Below are positions 19,802-21,269 of a stretch of DNA of 21,269 nucleotides, in pieces. Origin of the DNA: Trichosphaerium sp. ATCC 40318. Taxonomy: Eukaryota; Discosea; Flabellinia; Trichosidae. Under the pieces are notes generated by a model that ran no database searches, was not told the origin of the DNA, and saw only the letters and a program-made list of their open reading frames with translations. The DNA is taken from the NCBI GenBank assembly GCA_038496445.1, contig JALMLS010000286.1:1-21269 (forward strand), read 5' to 3'. Both the position numbers and the translations under genes were made by a program. The stretch's first letter is position 1; every line of letters begins with the position of its first letter.

Positions 19802-20054
19802 ACCGTTCACCGACAAGGTTTGGTTTCTTTCGAAAATCTTGACGTTCTTTATAGTCGTGCCACGACTGTGTTTTGGTTTGCCAAAATGGCGGTTGTGGAG
19901 CTGGCAGATATACAAGATATCACCACAGCAGAGGATGATATATCTTCACTTACCGAGGTAAGATTGGATTTACCAAACCAGAGCTGATACTCCAATTTCT
20001 TTTAAACTTGGTTAAAAGTTGGTTTAATTGCTTCTAAGGGTTAAATACCAATAG
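19802..20054 (-). other. ITS1, second copy
   Basis: Reverse-strand ITS1. It differs from the left unit mainly at 19930-19985, where several substitutions cluster. The CTTAC..GTAAG hairpin is kept while its loop changes from TTCG to CTCG. Confidence 0.7.
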
Positions 20055-21269
20055 TATTGATCCTTCAGCAGGTTCACCTACTGAAACCTTGTTACGACTT
20101 CATCATCCTTTATGAGCGCAAGTTCGAGCAGGTTCGATAACCGGCAAGCCGGTCGTCCCCCCTGGTCTCACTCGCACCCACATCGGTCGATGCGACGGGC
20201 GGTGTGTACAAGCAACAGGGACAGATTCCAGGTGCGTTGATGACACACCTGTACGAGGCATTCCGCGTTCGTGGCTACAGTTACAGCAACCAGTCCCTAA
20301 GCACGCATGTGTCTTTTCGGAGAAGCAGCATTGAGCACACTTAACATCCAAATCGACCACACGGTGCGCTTTCATGTATTTTTTTATGAACATTGCAGAA
20401 ACTTACTTCATAATAAAGTTTGCCTTGGTAAAGATATAATCTTCCAAGTCAAAGCATTTAAGTGAAGAAGAAACCTTATTTGTTAATTTGAAACGATCCA
20501 CAGCTCTTTCAATGTTTACACTAAGGAACAAAGTCCAAAGATGTAAGTTTTCATCTAACAGCGCTTCTCATCTTAACATTAAAGGAATTTAACTTCCTAA
20601 AAAGCCTCGACGAGGGGGTTAACTCTTTATATTAGGTTCAGGACAGACTTTGTTTTTGAAGGTGGTAGTTTCCGAAGGTGCGTTTAAGTGTAGTCGTATT
20701 TAGATAATTAAATCTGAGGTTTAACTCGCTGTCGTGAAGAAGTGTTCTGGCGGTTTCAGGGCTTGCCCGGATGCCTGTTCGGCCCAGGAACCCGTTGAAC
20801 TAAGCAGTGTAGGCCGCGTGCGGCCCGGAATATCTGGGGGCATCCCGGATCTGTTATAGCCGCCGCTTCTTACGACTTTTCGCCGTCAGTCCTGCACAGG
20901 GGTCCCGCACGAGGCGGGGGAATCAATGTGACAGTAGCGATCTCGCCCGTTATCGGAATAAACCTGACAGATAAGTCCACGAGCCTAAAACGACCATGCA
21001 CCACCGTTAGCTAACTCGGAAAAGACCCTTCAGTCTGTTCGTCCCCTTAGAGCGTCCGATCCCGGTAAGTTGTCGCGCGTTGAGTCAAATTGAGCCGCAG
21101 CCTCCAGAGCCTGGTGGTGTTGCTCCGTCAATGCCTTTAAGTTTCAGCCTTGCGACCATACTTCCCCCCTGGGCCCGATTACTTCGGTTTCCCGTGGGAA
21201 CGGGCCCCGAGCCTTGGTTTGCCCGGCGCCCATTCAGTCGGCATCGTTTACTGTGGAGACTACACGGGT
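20055..21269 (-). rRNA. 18S rRNA, second copy, partial (5' part beyond the window)
   Basis: 3' portion of 18S on the minus strand, from GGATCA at 20058 to the window edge, equivalent to left positions 1760-2972. About 1.44 kb of its 5' part lies outside. It carries the same large AT-rich expansion as the left copy with a few single-base differences and indels, for example in an A-run near 20652. Confidence 0.95.

Larger units (their letters stand above)
15543..21269 (-). repeat. Right arm of the large rDNA inverted repeat
   Basis: Reverse-complement partner of 1760-7490, beginning GTGTAGATAAAAAATCACAT beyond the 28S 3' end and running to the window edge. The two units therefore transcribe toward each other. 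Confidence 0.95.

Noticed and set aside
1-21269. CRISPR arrays, bacterial operons or phage genes
   Set aside because: No regularly spaced repeats or bacterial genes were seen; eukaryotic rRNA order and spliced gene structure exclude a prokaryotic source.

Overview
This window is a ribosomal DNA locus from a eukaryote, most likely a single-celled protist. Two near-identical rDNA units face each other tail to tail. The left unit (+ strand) runs 18S, ITS1, 5.8S, ITS2, 28S over about 321-7403. The right unit (- strand) runs 28S to 18S over about 15631-21269 and is cut off inside 18S by the window edge. The paired arms are 1760-7490 and 15543-21269; the left unit continues further left, where its partner lies outside the window. 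The organism is not identified. The 18S is long (about 2.65 kb) with AT-rich expansions, and several normally invariant positions are changed. Inverted or palindromic rDNA is known from Entamoeba rDNA circles and from Dictyostelium and Physarum palindromes, but nothing here proves any of those groups.

The 8 kb between the two 28S 3' ends is an AT-rich spacer with mobile DNA. From the left: (1) 87 bp of shared 3' flank, then an abrupt end of homology at 7490/15543. (2) A piggyBac-like DNA transposon, about 7687-11244, with inverted ends of about 45 bp. Its minus-strand transposase gene can be read as six exons separated by five very short GT-AG introns (38, 42, 65, 38 and 40 nt), giving a 593-residue product with the full piggyBac catalytic signature. 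(3) Inside the last exon, an 835 bp retroposed sequence (8468-9302) with a polyadenylation signal, a 12-nt A tail and a perfect 19 bp target-site duplication. It truncates the transposase; reading across it recovers the conserved C-terminus. (4) A 728 bp element with perfect 25 bp terminal inverted repeats (11856-12583), followed by a GGCAT/ATGCC-rich repeat field to about 14300. This field holds three copies of a conserved module of about 155 bp. (5) About 1.2 kb of featureless AT-rich DNA up to the right unit.

The most notable find is the transposase. Two tandem SAP-like DNA-binding domains sit between the second and third catalytic aspartates, where piggyBac normally carries its insertion domain. 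None of the open frames inside the rRNA genes is believable as protein. The two rDNA copies differ by small indels, a cluster of ITS1 changes and at least one compensated base pair in 28S, which suggests both are maintained as RNA genes.
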